DNA of 63,825 bases from Pezizomycotina sp. ARF18 (taxonomy: Eukaryota; Ascomycota), in assembly GCA_002224055.1 (NCBI GenBank), contig AZLU01000232.1, positions 1 to 63,825 of the forward strand, written 5' to 3'. The position numbers and the translations under genes were made by a program. Positions within the stretch are counted from its first letter, which is position 1. Each line of letters opens with the position of its first letter. The notes beneath the pieces were generated by a model. That model was given only the letters and a program-made list of their open reading frames with translations. It had not been told where the DNA came from and did not search any database. This document shows positions 20,863 to 33,370 of this stretch, in pieces.

Positions 20863-22965
20863 TCCTTTGAATACTTGTACATATATATCGCTTCCTTTAA
20901 TGTATCTAATTAGAACTAGTAAGTGCATGGTTTTTATTGAAATGATAGAAGGTGATAGAACCCGCTTCATCTGGGCGTTCCTCTTCCTCATTGAATTCCC
21001 TGGAGGTTGATATATCTGGCCAAGTTGTGCTATGGGGCTTTGTAACACAGATAGATGCATAAGTTAGTCCTTGTGATCGGCGAGGGGACGAACTTGATTA
21101 CCCTGTTGACATTATCTCAGGTTTTCATCGATCCGCCATTCCTTCTAGAAGCTAAGTGAAAGCTTCAAAGTGGATGAAAATGGTAAGATCATAATATTAA
21201 TGATCTAACAAAAGGTTCTTTACTAACGGCGGGTATGTTCCATCGGATCGATCTTGTGTACACTTTACTCTACATGTTATACGATACATGGAACCGGGAA
21301 CTACTTAGCACAGTTATACTAGAAAATTTCTCCCCACTACTTACCTGGGTAGTTCGTTCTGTCCTCGTCAACGTAATCTTATCTATAAGGAAAAGGAAGA
21401 AGTGGCTTAAAAAACGGAGCAACCGAACAGCAACCAATTCACTCCCCCTTCTATCGCGTTTTATAATAACGCCAAATAACGCCAAATAAGGATGACCTTC
21501 TACCTATATCTCCCATTGATAAATATACCAATAAATATATATATCATTGGTGATGATTTCCACCAGAGGTGTCTTTCACCGAGCAAAACGTCTATATCGT
21601 CAAATAAGTATTTTGGCATTCTCGGGCTGTAGCGAGGTTCGGCATATAAAATTATAAAAGTATCCTGCCAAATAAAACAAACACCCCCCTCCTTTCCACC
21701 AATGTCATTTGGAGGGAATTGCGAATTGATACCATATGTTCGGAATCCTTTATCCTTATTCTTGCTATGCCGTTCGGTGCGAATATTCATCCTTCGCTAT
21801 TTTCTTCTGGCCTAATTAAGGTTGTTGTTGTTGCTGTGTGTGTCGTTTGTTGCATTGTTGCGATTTCTCACCCTGCTTGGAACAATTGAAGGGGTGGGTT
21901 TTTTATGGGGAGAATTTTCGACTGTTCCCGAAACCAGACGACCACTCTGTGACGATCCGTGTTTTGTCAGGAAACAACCCTTTTTCCCATACCCCCCTCT
22001 CCTCTCTGACCTCTCCAAGTATCCTTCTGTTAAACATTTCTTTTCTCTTCGTTAAGAACAACATTAAACGCGCAATTTGGGGAAGTTTCAGTGTTGAACT
22101 TTCATTATTTTTTTGTCTCTTTCCGTTATTAACACACCTGCTGAGTACTGGTAAACCAAAATCCCACCTTCAATTGCCCCTCTTCGAGCTATTGAGCTTC
22201 AGCGGGGAAGAGAAAAAAAATACATTGATCCTATATTGGGATAAAATGGGGAAATGGGCCGCTCCTCGAACTGACAGTAATAAATAGCCCTTTTTGCATT
22301 ACATTGACACCCTAATTGTGCTTTCCATTTCGGTTTGTTTCCCGCTTCTCTCTCTTTAAATATTGTGCAATCGCGTTTAGAAACGGAGAGAAATCTCCTA
22401 AACGAACTCAAAGGGGGGTCACTGTTTGCGGTAAGAAGCTTTTTTTTTTTTCGTTCAATTAAGCACTGGCTATCGATAATACGAGACTAAAGATCCCGTC
22501 CTTCTGTCCATGGAGTTAGAAGCTGGGTGTATCATCTTCCGTTACATATTATATTAAAAAGATATACGGGCGTATATATACGGGACGACATTCCATACCT
22601 AAAACCGGAGCGATTAGCACGACCGGAGGGCATCATCAACAAGCAGCTAACAGAATCAGCCACACACACACAGTTTGACAACTGCAATGATAAAAATCTG
22701 ACGAAACAGAAAAGGAATTTTTATATGCCACAAGCCCTTGAGCAGCTCGCGTGAGCTTAATAGACCAACAAGCAATAGCTAAACTACAAGGGGTAAAGGA
22801 CGGAGAGCAGGGAAGAAAAAAAAAAAAAAAAAAAAAAGAGAGCAAAGGGGATTCCATCCATTATCAGCTAAACGGCCGATCAGGAAGGAGACGATAAGGT
22901 GAGATACTACCGAGAGACATAATTGTTGTCTCTGGCACCGATTCTGGTTGGATTTCGAGCAATTG

Positions 22966-22992
22966 CGCCGCCGCCGCCGCTTATTATTATTA

Positions 22993-23032
<40 letters not shown>
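22966..23032. repeat. compound GCC and TTA microsatellite
   Basis: Five GCC units are followed directly by about 17 TTA units with one TCA interruption. The junction of a GC-only and an AT-rich triplet repeat is unusual in this AT-rich gap. Confidence 0.9.
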
Positions 23033-23033
<1 letters not shown>

Positions 23034-23970
23034 TTCTCGTTTCTTCTTTTTAATCTGATTCCCCTTTCCGGGATGACGGCATGGGCTGATTGATGCCAAT
23101 ATGCCAACGGGTGTTTTTTTTTTTTTTTTTCAGATGGAGAAGTTCCTGTAACGCTTTCTCATCTTTATTAACTCTTTGGACCCCCGCGCTTTCTTCTCGA
23201 TCCTTTTCATTCTCTCTTTCTCCTGGAGCTTATTTTCTTCGATGGGAGACCTTTTTCTTCGCATGGTATCCCTGACCAAAAAAAGAGACGCAACTTCTTA
23301 GAAGCCATTTCTATTCTACGAAGCTGGTCTTCATATTTTGTTTCTTCTTTTTTTTTTCTCTATCTGTCAGTCTCTCTTTTACTCTTGGTATTTATTTGCC
23401 AATTCTTTCCCTCGGCAGCGGTTGGTTATGCAGGGCCATCGATAGCCAGATACTTCGATTCTTATATCTCCCTTCTATTCCTCCCTTCTTTTGACGTACA
23501 TCGATTTCTATAATCTTGTTGACTTCGGGTATTTCAATTTCGATTGTTTTTTTTTTTAATAACGATTAGGTCACTTCTTTTCCTCTTGGGTTCACTTCAT
23601 TCTTATATAAATATTTTTTTTTTTTCGCCTTGCGAAAGAACATTGGCAGGGCCAAGAGTTTAAAGCCGTGCGCTATATTTTACGAGATATATATTTCTTT
23701 CATATCTGCGACTTAAAAAAATATATATAAAAAAGGGGGGGAACGGGGATAAATCGAATTTATAGTGGGCCAAGTGAACATTCGTTCGTCAAAGACTACC
23801 TAGTTATGCCCGCCCAAAATCTCCAGATGGGCTTCAGATAACCGTTCCATCCTTTCTCTCGCGCACCCGGCCGACTCGGGGTCAAGATCCCGTCCAAGGT
23901 CAGGTAACCGGACAAGATGGAGGCGCCGTCAGGCACATATCGATAGTGGACCTGGCGGCGCGAGTCGGAG

Positions 23971-25106
23971 ATGGTCGCGACCGAAAATAAAGAGCAGTAC
24001 GGCGAGGTCCTTTACATATCGCGGCCCGCGAAGTGGAACGGTGGGTTACCTTTGGATCTCGCTGGACTCGTGGGCCAAATTCTTCCTCACGGTTAGCTTG
24101 TTCGAGGCCGGGTTTGCGTTCATGTTTGCGCCGGGAGCTTATAAGTATGCCATTAAAAGAGCCCACCCTTTCCAAATATGTTCCTTACGAAATATACAAT
24201 TGCTAATATATTTCTTTTTTCTTTCTCCGGCTTCTAGTGCGAAGGATAATTCTAACCCCTCTGGTAAGCTTAAGAGTACACTAGCAACAATAACCACATG
24301 CTGGGTATATTCTTCTTGCCTACGACCATCATCGGGCTTGTGGTAATGTGGGGAGGTGGAGAAAATCCACAACTGCGGTGCATATCTACACGCTCGCGAG
24401 CTCATTCCTCACCGTCCTTTACCTGATGGCGTCAATTCTCTGGTAAGTCTTCACAAAAAAAATTTCCACGTAATGGTGAATAAGTCAGCCATCTAATATT
24501 TTTCTCCCATTGGATTTAGGTTCTGGTTGCGGGATGCTGGTGCCTGAAGTCAAGAAAGTTGCCTCCAAGCAGCTGGCAAGCTTGAGCAGCAGGAGAAATT
24601 TACCGAAACAGCCAAGAGCTTCTACGACAGCTGCTATCAAGTATCTAATGTCCGTCCTACCTCCTCATTTTCGTCCTTTTCTTCTTCTAATAAAACACCC
24701 ACTGACTTCGATAATTTTAGGTAAACTATTGGCTCACGTGGATGATTCTGTGGGAACGTTTAATTTGGCGCAGACTTACTTCGGCTCATATTTGTCCTCT
24801 GGGGCAGGGACTACGGCGGAGACTAAGGCTCGAGGAAGCCAGCAAAGGGATGAAGGACTTGTAATGCTCAACGGGGACCTAGAGACGTCCTCGTATATGG
24901 AGAAGGACGCGATATCGGTGGCGAGTCGACAGACGTTGGCACGCCTTACACAATAGCCCACACCCCAGTCGTTGTGCCGATTAAACCGGCAAACGCGAGA
25001 ATCGTTACTATTCCAGGCGCGGCGAACAGCGATGTTCGACGATGCCTCCTTTGCCACCCCCGGCGATATATACGACCGAACACGATACAAATCCAACAGA
25101 TACTGA
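23971..25106 (+). CDS. multi-pass membrane protein of unknown function
   Basis: Seen: four exons, 23971-24144, 24238-24442, 24520-24640 and 24721-25106, with introns of 77-93 bases that have GTATGC, GTAAGT and GTATCT donors and CTAAT-type branch sites. Exon 1 reads MVATENKEQYGEVLYISRPA and then, after one extra base near 24041, WISLDSWAKFFLTVSLFEAG. Later helices are LGIFFLPTTIIGLVVMWGGG, LASSFLTVLYLMASILWFWL and NYWLTWMILWERLIW, so about four membrane segments. A soluble stretch before the third junction (EQQEKFTETAKSFYDSCYQ) is likely helical. The C-terminus reads TPVVVPIKPANARIVTIPGA and ends PGDIYDRTRYKSNRY. The splice junctions preserve the reading frame, so the gene is probably functional apart from about four frame changes. 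I do not recognise the family. The true start could also be the ATG at 23917, where an in-frame TAG intervenes. Confidence 0.65.
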
Positions 25107-25745
25107 TACACGGGCCCATCTGTGCCACTTCTTAGTTCTTTCTTTCCGTACCTCACTCATGTCTTTCCCCTCACCTTGCATGTGATACCCTCGACTCGTA
25201 TATCGTTTAGCTTTTTCTTTTTCCTAATTTCTCGCCGTGCCTTTCCACCCCTTTTCTTTCTCTCTCAGTCCTGTCTTGGAGATTATCCTTTTTTCCATGC
25301 CGTCTCCCTTCTTTTTTCTTTCTTTTCTTTTCTTTTTTCTTTTTTAAAATTAGCTCGCCCATTGTCGACCTTCCTTTGGAAAGGGCAATATCAAGCTTAT
25401 GGGGCTATTTATTGGAATTTACGGCTTATAACTGTATTATCATTTACGACCATGTTGAAAAAATATAGGATTCATGGGAGGGAACCTTAAGATGACGGCT
25501 GCAATGACGCCGAAAACTTCTAATGACAATTCTGTTTTATCCCCTTTGATTCAGACTCAAGACCACAAGCTTGTGCTTTCCCGCCGTGATTGAGGACCCG
25601 CACTTTTGAGAATTCTATATATAAAATCTATGACCAGGGAGTAATGCTCCACACTTCTGAGATAAATCTATGACAAGCCAAAAGCTCCTTTCAAATAAAG
25701 CGCGAAGGAGTCTATCTCCTACCTCAAAGTAGGGGAAGGACGAGC

Positions 25746-25776
<31 letters not shown>

Positions 25777-25823
25777 AGAGTTCCGTAAGATTGCCAATGA
25801 AACAGAACCCTGCCGGTTATAAA
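25107..25823. other. intergenic region between convergent genes
   Basis: This is 3' flanking DNA shared by the membrane protein and the DUF3074 gene. It is pyrimidine-rich on the plus strand at 25130-25350 and has an A run of about 26 bases at 25746-25771. No gene was seen. Confidence 0.6.
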
Positions 25824-26943
25824 TCATGCACCTTTCTTTTCGATCCAGTCGCAGAACCAGGGGACATCCTTTGCAATCGTTCCGGGAATACCTAAAAAGA
25901 AAAAGGGAAAGAAAGAGGGGAAAGAAAAGGAATCGTCGGTCAGCGGATAGTTTCATGCCCTGGGAAAGCGATCACCAGGTTCTAAGTCGAGGAGGTCACA
26001 TACTTCGCTTCTGTACCGCCATTGGTAAATTGCCCTCCGCGTCACTTGCCGTCCCATCATCCAAATAGCGTTTTTACAAGAGCCTCCCCTTCGACCTTTC
26101 TGACTAACTCTACCGCAACGTATCGCCCGCTCGTCGTGCCCTCGAATACCTTGCCTCTTTGTTGCTTTTCCATCCGAATCTACGACCTCGGCCTCTGTGT
26201 CTTTGGAGACTGACGGGCAAGGAGACCACGATGAACTCGTTATCGTCCTCTTCATCGCCGTGAATAGCGCAATCGGAAGACGCGTGGGTGCAGCGGCCAC
26301 GCAAACTGTGATGAATTGCATAGATTCCGAACCGACGTCCTTCCACCCTTCCAGTTTCACCCCCGACGTCTCAAATTTCGAGGAGAGGTCAATCTTATCA
26401 CGCGTTCACGCTCCCGATGTAATTTTGCTCGTTTTCCGCGTGGTTTTTGATAGGTAGTTGGTGAAATCGGCCAGTGGAGCCCGCGCTTACCGCCTTCCTC
26501 GACGTACAGCCCGTCCATCAGGGTATGCGTGAGCGGCGGCCGAACCAATGTTCTCCTCAGAAGCGCCAGAGACGTCTCGCGGCGAAGGTCTCCACGGTGT
26601 GTCGCCGTGTTTCTTCGTGGAATGGTGCTTCCAGGGCGCATTAGGTGTATCGGATAGGGCGCTGACGAGCTCGTAAGCTGTTTATGAAGGAGGAGAGGTA
26701 CGTCGTAAGTTCGGCTGCGGTAGTGGAATGTCAGAAGCTGTACTGGTATCAGCGAGACAGTTGCTTGTGAGGTCGTGTAGTAGTGTTCGCGGCCGTGGTA
26801 GCTGCTATTGCCGCTGGAGCTGGAGCTACGGCTAGAGGTAGCTGGCGCAGCGGCTGCCGGAGCCGCTGATGGACCCGGAGCTCCGGTACCGGATCCTCTT
26901 GAGGTGGAGATGTCGTTAGCTGTGACTCGGCGGCGGACGCCAT
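25824..26943 (-). CDS. DUF3074 (START-like) domain protein
   Basis: Seen: exon 1 26005-26943 and exon 2 25824-25891, joined across a 113-base intron. The N-terminus starts MASAAESQLTTSP and is Ala/Ser/Pro-rich. The domain begins around 26540 with LVRPPLTHTLMDGLYVEEGG and KRGLHW, continues with SSKFETSGVKLEGWKDVGSE and SMQFITVCVAAAPTRL, then DEEDDNEFIVVSLPVS near 26225, EGTTSGRYVAVE, ASDAEGNLPMAVQKRS, and across the intron IPGTIAKDVPWFCDWIEKKG with the stop at 25824. The order (W.RP...HTLxDGLY, GWKDV, EFIVVxxPV, TASDAxGNLPMxVQK, GxPGxIAKDVxxFxxWI) matches my memory of the fungal DUF3074 family, which has a START-like lipid-binding fold. Function is not established. At least five frame changes interrupt exon 1. 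Confidence 0.72.
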
Positions 26944-29900
26944 CTTGGGCGAACAGTCGATCGATACTCGTCGATAGGTCTTCGCAAACTTCCTGTTCCC
27001 TTTCTTGCTTCTTGAGATATTGTATTAAACGAGTAATTTTTTTTTTTTTAACCTACAAATGATGAGAATCAAAGTGAAGGCCAAAAAAAAAAAAAAAAAA
27101 AAAAAAAAGCGGAGAAGAACGCCACTTCTACGACAATTTATGATTGGGAACAATTTTGAAGTTTTATAGTGGTAGTAATATTAATAGGCTGGGGGTATCT
27201 AGGTAAGCATGCGTGATGAGCGGCCCTTGAAAGGAGAGAATGGATGAAGCAGAGGGTTAAAAAGTACTGGGACTATATTTGAGTACTAGTCGTATCGGTG
27301 ATGAGGCCGAATACCGGAGTCGGGTAAGGGAACGTCATTTTTACTAATCCTGAGTCGTGCGTGGCCTTCCCCCACAAGATACTCAAACTGTCAACAACAC
27401 AAAACGTCGGACGTTAAGCGAAATGCGAGAGAAGAAAAAAAGAAGAAAAGTGTGCAAAACGGGGCCATTTAGTGGTTACAGAAGAATGATTTGCGTCGCC
27501 CCTCGAGAAAGCACATCAGCGAAAAACGGAGGAGGCAAAGACTAGTTTAGAGCTGGAACGTAATTTAATTTATTTTATCATTAGATCACCGAAGGGTTGA
27601 AGATTATATTATCAATTCGGGCTCACCACTTTTGATTTAAGAATATAGACTTTGTTTATAATCAGATAAGCTCGGTGGTTTGGGCTCAAAGCCCGTACTC
27701 AGGTAGTAATAGATACAACCTGGAAATCTCTCCATTGCATCCACGATCCACTTCTATTCGCAAAGACCTACACAAATCAACTGTAGATCGGTGTGTAAGA
27801 GAGGACACACATCTAAGTAATATGATATATATATATATATATGTATCTCTCTCATATATATATCTGCAGTACCCTCTCTATGCGGATCCATCATATCTCA
27901 GGTTTGGGAAAACTCTTTTGTTCTTTTTATTTTTTTAGGGGGTTTCTATAATTCGTTCTTATGACGCCGTTTATTTCTTGTTTAGTTATCTATTTCATTT
28001 CACCATTATCGATAAATTACCCTCCTACAAGCACTATTATATTTATTTACTTATCATTATTGTTTTATTTAATATAACCATAATAAATACTTATAACAAT
28101 ATAAAGTACTTACACAGGGACTCTGGTACGAGGTCTAGGTAGTCGCGTATATGTGGTGCAGGGTGGAGATGTACGAATCCTTTAGTAGTATACTTCAAGC
28201 AAAGTATCTAGTCAATTTGAACCTATGTTGTTTGTATTTTTTCTTATATATGAGCACATTTCGCAAAGCTCCGGGAAGAAGGGATTTTCTTAAAGGAATC
28301 AAAATGAATAACACGAACGGAAAGGATATTAACCAAAATGAAAAGGAAGACAAATAAAACATACTAAGGACTAAATAGAGCCGAGATTGAGATACCTTTG
28401 AAATATTTTAAGTATGTAACGTACTCCCGCCGGACTTGTCGAGAGCTCATATCTTCCATAAACAGGATACAAAAATATAGGGTTAGCACTGGTTCCGAAA
28501 AGAACTATATAGCCTGAGGGTATATACTTATCAACTTCGAGGAGATATCGACATATTATTATCGTGGCTAACTTGTACTGCTGCTTCCCCTCCTTTCTTT
28601 TTCTGGATTTCATGTAAAATGATTAGAAGGAGGCACCCGAAAAAAAAAAAACCCTTCTTCTAGCGTCTTGGTATATACTTTCTTTAATAGTATATGCCTC
28701 CTCCTCTTTTTTGTGTTTATTAGCCCTTATATTCGAAGGCGAGAACAGATATAATAAGGGGAAGTCACCTTGCAGAAATATACTGATTGATAAAACGGCA
28801 ACTTGGTGTTTCTATCAGTTTGCAATGTATAGGAGTATGTATACTGCTATTGGAAGACCGAGAATGAGCTCAATCTCATATATAGTTGAAGGTACCTCAG
28901 GATGTGGGCCGTAGTATCAAAGAAGAGGATGAATCTGCGCTGATTATTCTTGCTTTCTTGGAAAAGAGGAATATCGTATTCGGAGCAATCCGTACCAGAT
29001 TCCTCTACTTATTGTTTGAATTGGAAAAAAAAATCTAACCTTTAGAGTTTGTCATAACCTATTGGCTACTAAGTAACTCGTTAGTAGAATAAAAGAGGGC
29101 CAGTCTCGAGTGGAAAATACTAATTAATCAATCTGATAATCAATGAAAGATGGAAAATAAGCAATAATAAAGAACATATCCGGATATAATTGGGCGGAAG
29201 AAGGGCCAGTAAATACTTCAGCAGAAAGAGTAGATAGCGGAATAAGGAAATTTTACCCCATGGAACATCGAGTCTGATCCTGCGACTTTTAGACTCTCCT
29301 TGGCTGGTCCAGTTTGATATAAATGTTACAAACAGATATATTTATCGACTTTCGTGTGCGGGAGGCATTCATCCGATGCAACATTGCTAGCGGAGTTACC
29401 CCGGAGCTAACTAAGAAGGAGGGGTTGGCTTAAATCGAATAAAAGCCGTGGCATGCTGTATAGTCCTTTCGAAAAAGAAAAATTAGCCTTTATAGTGTTA
29501 GTTGTTTGTAACTTGCCAGGTGTTCGTGAAGTCTTTCGCTTTCCATCCTGAAATTCCAGGACTTTAAAATGGTTCCATCAAAAACCGAATATTAATACCT
29601 GCATCGTTACTTGAAATGAATACGGCACGGAGGTTTAGTGGGGATCATATGAATACTATTCACCTTAAACCCGTTCTTTCGTAGCCACGCTATTCCAATT
29701 TTGAGAACAGGTACAATTTCCCTTACTCTCTCGATACTTAGTCCTAAGTGAAAGTCGCCTCGCGGCGATAGTTCAACGTCTTTTAAACTGTTCCTTAGAA
29801 AATTTTTACGAGATAAAATTCCGAGTTCTGTTGAACCAATTGTGATCTTGAACGATCAAAAATGTGGGGGATCGACCTCTTGATCGACCGGGACATTGAT

Positions 29901-29950
29901 GATTATTGAGCTCGCGATGTCTCAACCTGAGCCAGACTCGAATGTCTTGT
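26944..29950. other. gene-poor AT-rich stretch
   Basis: Upstream DNA of the DUF3074 gene. It contains A runs (27082-27108), a TA repeat (27823-27842) and many short open frames without family signal. Nothing conserved was seen. Confidence 0.55.
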
Positions 29951-30270
29951 GGATGGAAGCTCAATCTCGAGAAGCCATAGTGGTATCTAGCGCGATTCGA
30001 ACCGTGCCTTTCTATCTCTTAAGAGTTAGCAATTGACGTAGCTTGAGTAATGCTCGGCTATACTTCTTCTTATTGGATTTGATTTACATGTGCAGTTAGA
30101 ACGAGGATGGAAGCTCCAATCTCCGAGAAGCCATCACGTGGCTATCTAGCGCGATTCGAACCGTGCCTTTCTATCTCTTTAAGAGATTAGCAAATTGACG
30201 TAGCTTGAGTAATGCCTCGGCTATACTTCTTCTTATTAGGATTTGAATTTACATGTGCAGTTAGAACGAG
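29951..30270. repeat. tandem duplication, units of 154 and 166 bases
   Basis: Unit 1 is 29951-30104 and unit 2 is 30105-30270; both begin GGATGGAAGCT and end GTTAGAACGAG. They agree over their full length except for a few substitutions near position 40 of the unit and about a dozen single-base gaps. All or nearly all gaps remove a base from unit 1, mostly in runs (CC to C, TTT to TT, AAA to AA). On the minus strand each unit carries GGTTCGAATC, which resembles a tRNA B box, but the flanks do not form a proper T-stem, so I do not call a tRNA. Confidence 0.85.
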
Positions 30271-33060
30271 TAAGGATTACCGTCGAAAAAGGTCGACGTG
30301 TATTTGGGAAATCAATCAGGCCAGGTGTATACCCCGGAAGCTGTAATTTTTTTTTTTTTTTTTTTTTTTTAAAGAGAAGGTTGATATAGATGTGAAGTAA
30401 TTGAATAGTCGCGATGCCTTAGGCCAGCTTAGCTGCATCGCTTGTTAAGAATACCTATGGACTCTCACCATAATCCTGATGTCTGATGTGTTTAACTTGT
30501 CATCTTACGGAAACGGCCTCGTAATTGGGGAAATGTGACAGTGCGTTAAGGTATACGCTTTGGACTGCGGTAAAAGGTACAATTGAGCCTGCTGCGCGAC
30601 GATTCCATAACCGGTTGTGGCAAGATGTTATATACCTTTAATTTACCTGCGCGTGTCTTTTCTCTTGGTTCGGGGGGTTTCTTTCTTTCTTTCTTTTCGA
30701 AGTTTTGCCTCATCGTTCCTTTCGTTGTGGAAACACGATTTCGACGGTGGTATCCGAAACCTTGCCACGACTCCATGTCGCACAAAGTTTTTTTTTTTTT
30801 TTTTTTTTGGAAATATTTTGCCGCGCTATCCATATAAGAGCAGCCCTTGAAAAGTCAAAGCAAACATGACTCTGTGAACCGCAAAGGAAAAGCGAGGTGT
30901 AAAGACTATAGAATTTTTCTCGCATGCTGTTTTTTTACGCAGAGGATGAGAGCTGCACTTTATCACTGACATTGTCTAGTTAGTAATAGTAATCGATCAA
31001 TAAAACAATGAGAGCAATGAATGAAAAAAAAAAAAATATAGGATACATACAGGTTCTAACGCGGATAGTTAGAAGTTGCGTTCATGTTGATGAAAACTCA
31101 ACACCCGCTTTTACTGGTTTCGATTTCGTATGGTGGTAAAGTCTGGTGCTTTCAACCTAGCTCTATTTGGAGATATTGGGTTTGTATACGATCTGGGCAT
31201 TATTTAAATTGTTTGCGAACCTCTCGATATATCTTAGTATTGCTCGTTCGTTAGACAGCCTACACATATATTAAAGTTGTATCTATCTTCTCGTGTGATA
31301 CCACGTATCTTGCCATGTGAAGACTACGGGTAGGGTATTATTGTGTTGTATAGCTATAGAACTTCGATCGAAAGATAAAAAAGCTATCATATATTCATTG
31401 GAGTAGTTGGGACAATATTGACTTACAATAAGATCCTTCTGGCTTGCAAGTGGTGTAAAGATGCTCCATAGACAGTGTACTTATAAGTTGCCAATAGGGG
31501 TGAGACGTGTCCTCGAATATAGGGATTTAATTTTGCGTTCATGCGGAAGTCAGTCAAGAGCTGTACCGAAAAGATTTGTACGTCGCGTATCTTCGGGCTC
31601 AGAGAGATCCCTGCTAGGTTTTTTTTTTTAAAAAAAAAATAGATAGATAAACCTGGTGTGATGATAGGCTAGTATTCCTTCCGAAGGGGATACTAGACTA
31701 GCGTATTGAGTGATATTGAGTATTAAGGGGAAATAAACATGGAAGGGCGGACGTGATCAATGACTTGCTTCGAGGCATGCCTTTACTTTTCGTTCCTTCG
31801 TCCTTCTTTGTTTCTTCCCTCATTTTGGTCTTTTGCTGTATTTTCCCCTTTTCTCTTTTCTTAGCTCACTACGTTTTTCTTTTCTTTGACCCTTCCATAT
31901 TCTTTGGCGGCTTGTGGCCGCAAGGACTTTGATAAGAAGGGGCTGGCTTCGAGGCAATCCTTTGATGCTATCTTTGATTTTTTCTTTTTCCCCTCTTTTC
32001 TTTCCTTCTTTACAAAGTGGCCATTAATTTATTATTGTAAGCAAGAGCAATCGCGCTCCTGGCTGCTCCCTTGGAGAGTTTCAAATCCTTCATATTCTGG
32101 AGGAACAATAATAGCTAATAACTCGTGATTTTTAGCATCACTGCTCCTAGGTAAGGACATTCTCCAAACCTTTGTCTTTATACGAACCAGCTGATTCGTT
32201 TCGTGTGCATGCTGCTTTGCAATAATCTATTGGCCCATCACTTACTATCGTCGAGCTCGTCTTGGACGTTACGAGATAATCAAATAGACGGTCCCTGCAT
32301 TTCTACACGGAGCTGTAACGAAAAAGTTTTGCCCTGTAGGATGGACTTTCCGCTGAGTGGGGGGGGGGCAAGTATTTTCGATGATAAAAAGCAGCGGTAC
32401 TGCACTGATCAGGCGCCGCTACCAATTTCGCATTGTGCTTACTGAAATCAACCTGTTTCACTAAGCTCGGAAGAAAACAAAGTTTGATGGTTTTAGCAGC
32501 TAGATGCAAAGAGAGTAAAGCCACATTTCCGGACAATGAGTGGCCGCATCATGAGGATGCGCGAGTGAGATTAATGCGAACGACTTACTAGTAGTAGCAG
32601 AAGCAAAAGAGGAAAAAGTAAAGTAAAGAAAAGAAAAATCGATAGAGTGCTGCACGAAGCCCGGTACGGAACAAGCAAGCAAGCTACAGCCATTTGCTCA
32701 TAGGCTTGAGCAAAGGCAAACAGCTTGCGTTCGGAAATAGAAACGGTGAAGTACGTTCTAGCATCACTGCAGACGGTTCTTGGTATATGCTGGCTTTGAG
32801 GGCTTTATTTCCCTTCCTGTTCAATAATTCCAAATTTTCCAAGTTTTGGAGCCTCTCAGTTCTCAGTGGAATGATGCTAAAGATGTGGGGAGAAGAGAAA
32901 AAAAAAGGGGGGAGGGTTCGGGGAAGTAGAAGGGTAAAGAACCTATGGCAAAATAACCTCGAAGGTACCAGCGACCTGCGATCGTTTCGAGGCAGGTACC
33001 GAGTACTTTGGCAAACTTATTCGAAAGTACCCTTTGCTCTTTTCTTGTTTGGTTAGTGTG
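30271..33060. other. gene-poor AT-rich stretch
   Basis: No conserved gene. T runs occur at 30348-30370 and 30786-30808, a T/A run at 31620-31640 and an imperfect hairpin at 31669-31696. Open frames of up to about 120 codons (for example plus strand 32694-33056) have no recognisable domain. Confidence 0.5.
31669..31696. repeat. hairpin CTAGTAT...ATACTAG
   Basis: The 7-base arms CTAGTAT and ATACTAG are perfect complements and the inner bases extend the stem with TCC against GGG. It lies in non-coding AT-rich DNA. Confidence 0.6.
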
Positions 33061-33065
33061 GACAT

Positions 33066-33370
33066 GGACAAGAATCAGAAGAAAGAAGAAAAGAGAAAAA
33101 GGAAGGGGAAAAAGAAAAGAAAAAGAAAGAAAAGAAAAGAAAAGAAGAAGAAAAAGACATTAATTAAGGACAAAAAAAATGAAAAGAAAGGACGAAAATC
33201 TGTAAGAATCTCTGATAGCTTGGTGGAAAAAGAAAAAAGGGAGTGGAGGAGAGAAGTGGAGAGGCGAAGGAAATTTAAAGGAAAGAAACGAAAAAAAAAA
33301 AAAAAAAACAAAGAACTAGATGCGAGAGAGAAGGAGAGGTAGAGGTGGAGAGAGAGAGATGCAGTGGAGA
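33066..33370. repeat. purine-only tract (A/G)
   Basis: For about 300 bases the plus strand is almost entirely A and G (AAAGAAAAG-type units). It opens a Lys/Arg/Glu-only frame at 33034-33342 that I take as low complexity, not a gene. Such mirror-like purine tracts can form triplex DNA in vitro. Confidence 0.8.

Larger units (their letters stand above)
20559..23970. other. 3.4 kb AT-rich intergenic stretch
   Basis: No conserved gene was recognised. It contains a TG repeat followed by a T run of about 25 bases (20824-20862), a compound GCC/TTA repeat (22966-23032), an A run at 22815-22837 and pyrimidine-rich DNA from 23160 to 23640, typical of a fungal promoter, ahead of the membrane protein gene. 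Confidence 0.55.

Noticed and set aside
29970-30255. tRNA genes in the tandem duplication
   Set aside because: A B-box-like string is present, but the T-stem has a mismatch and an 8-base loop, the anticodon arm is irregular and no acceptor stem pairs.
33034-33342. Lys/Arg/Glu-rich open frame of 102 codons
   Set aside because: The whole frame follows from a purine-only tract; it has no domain and no codon diversity.
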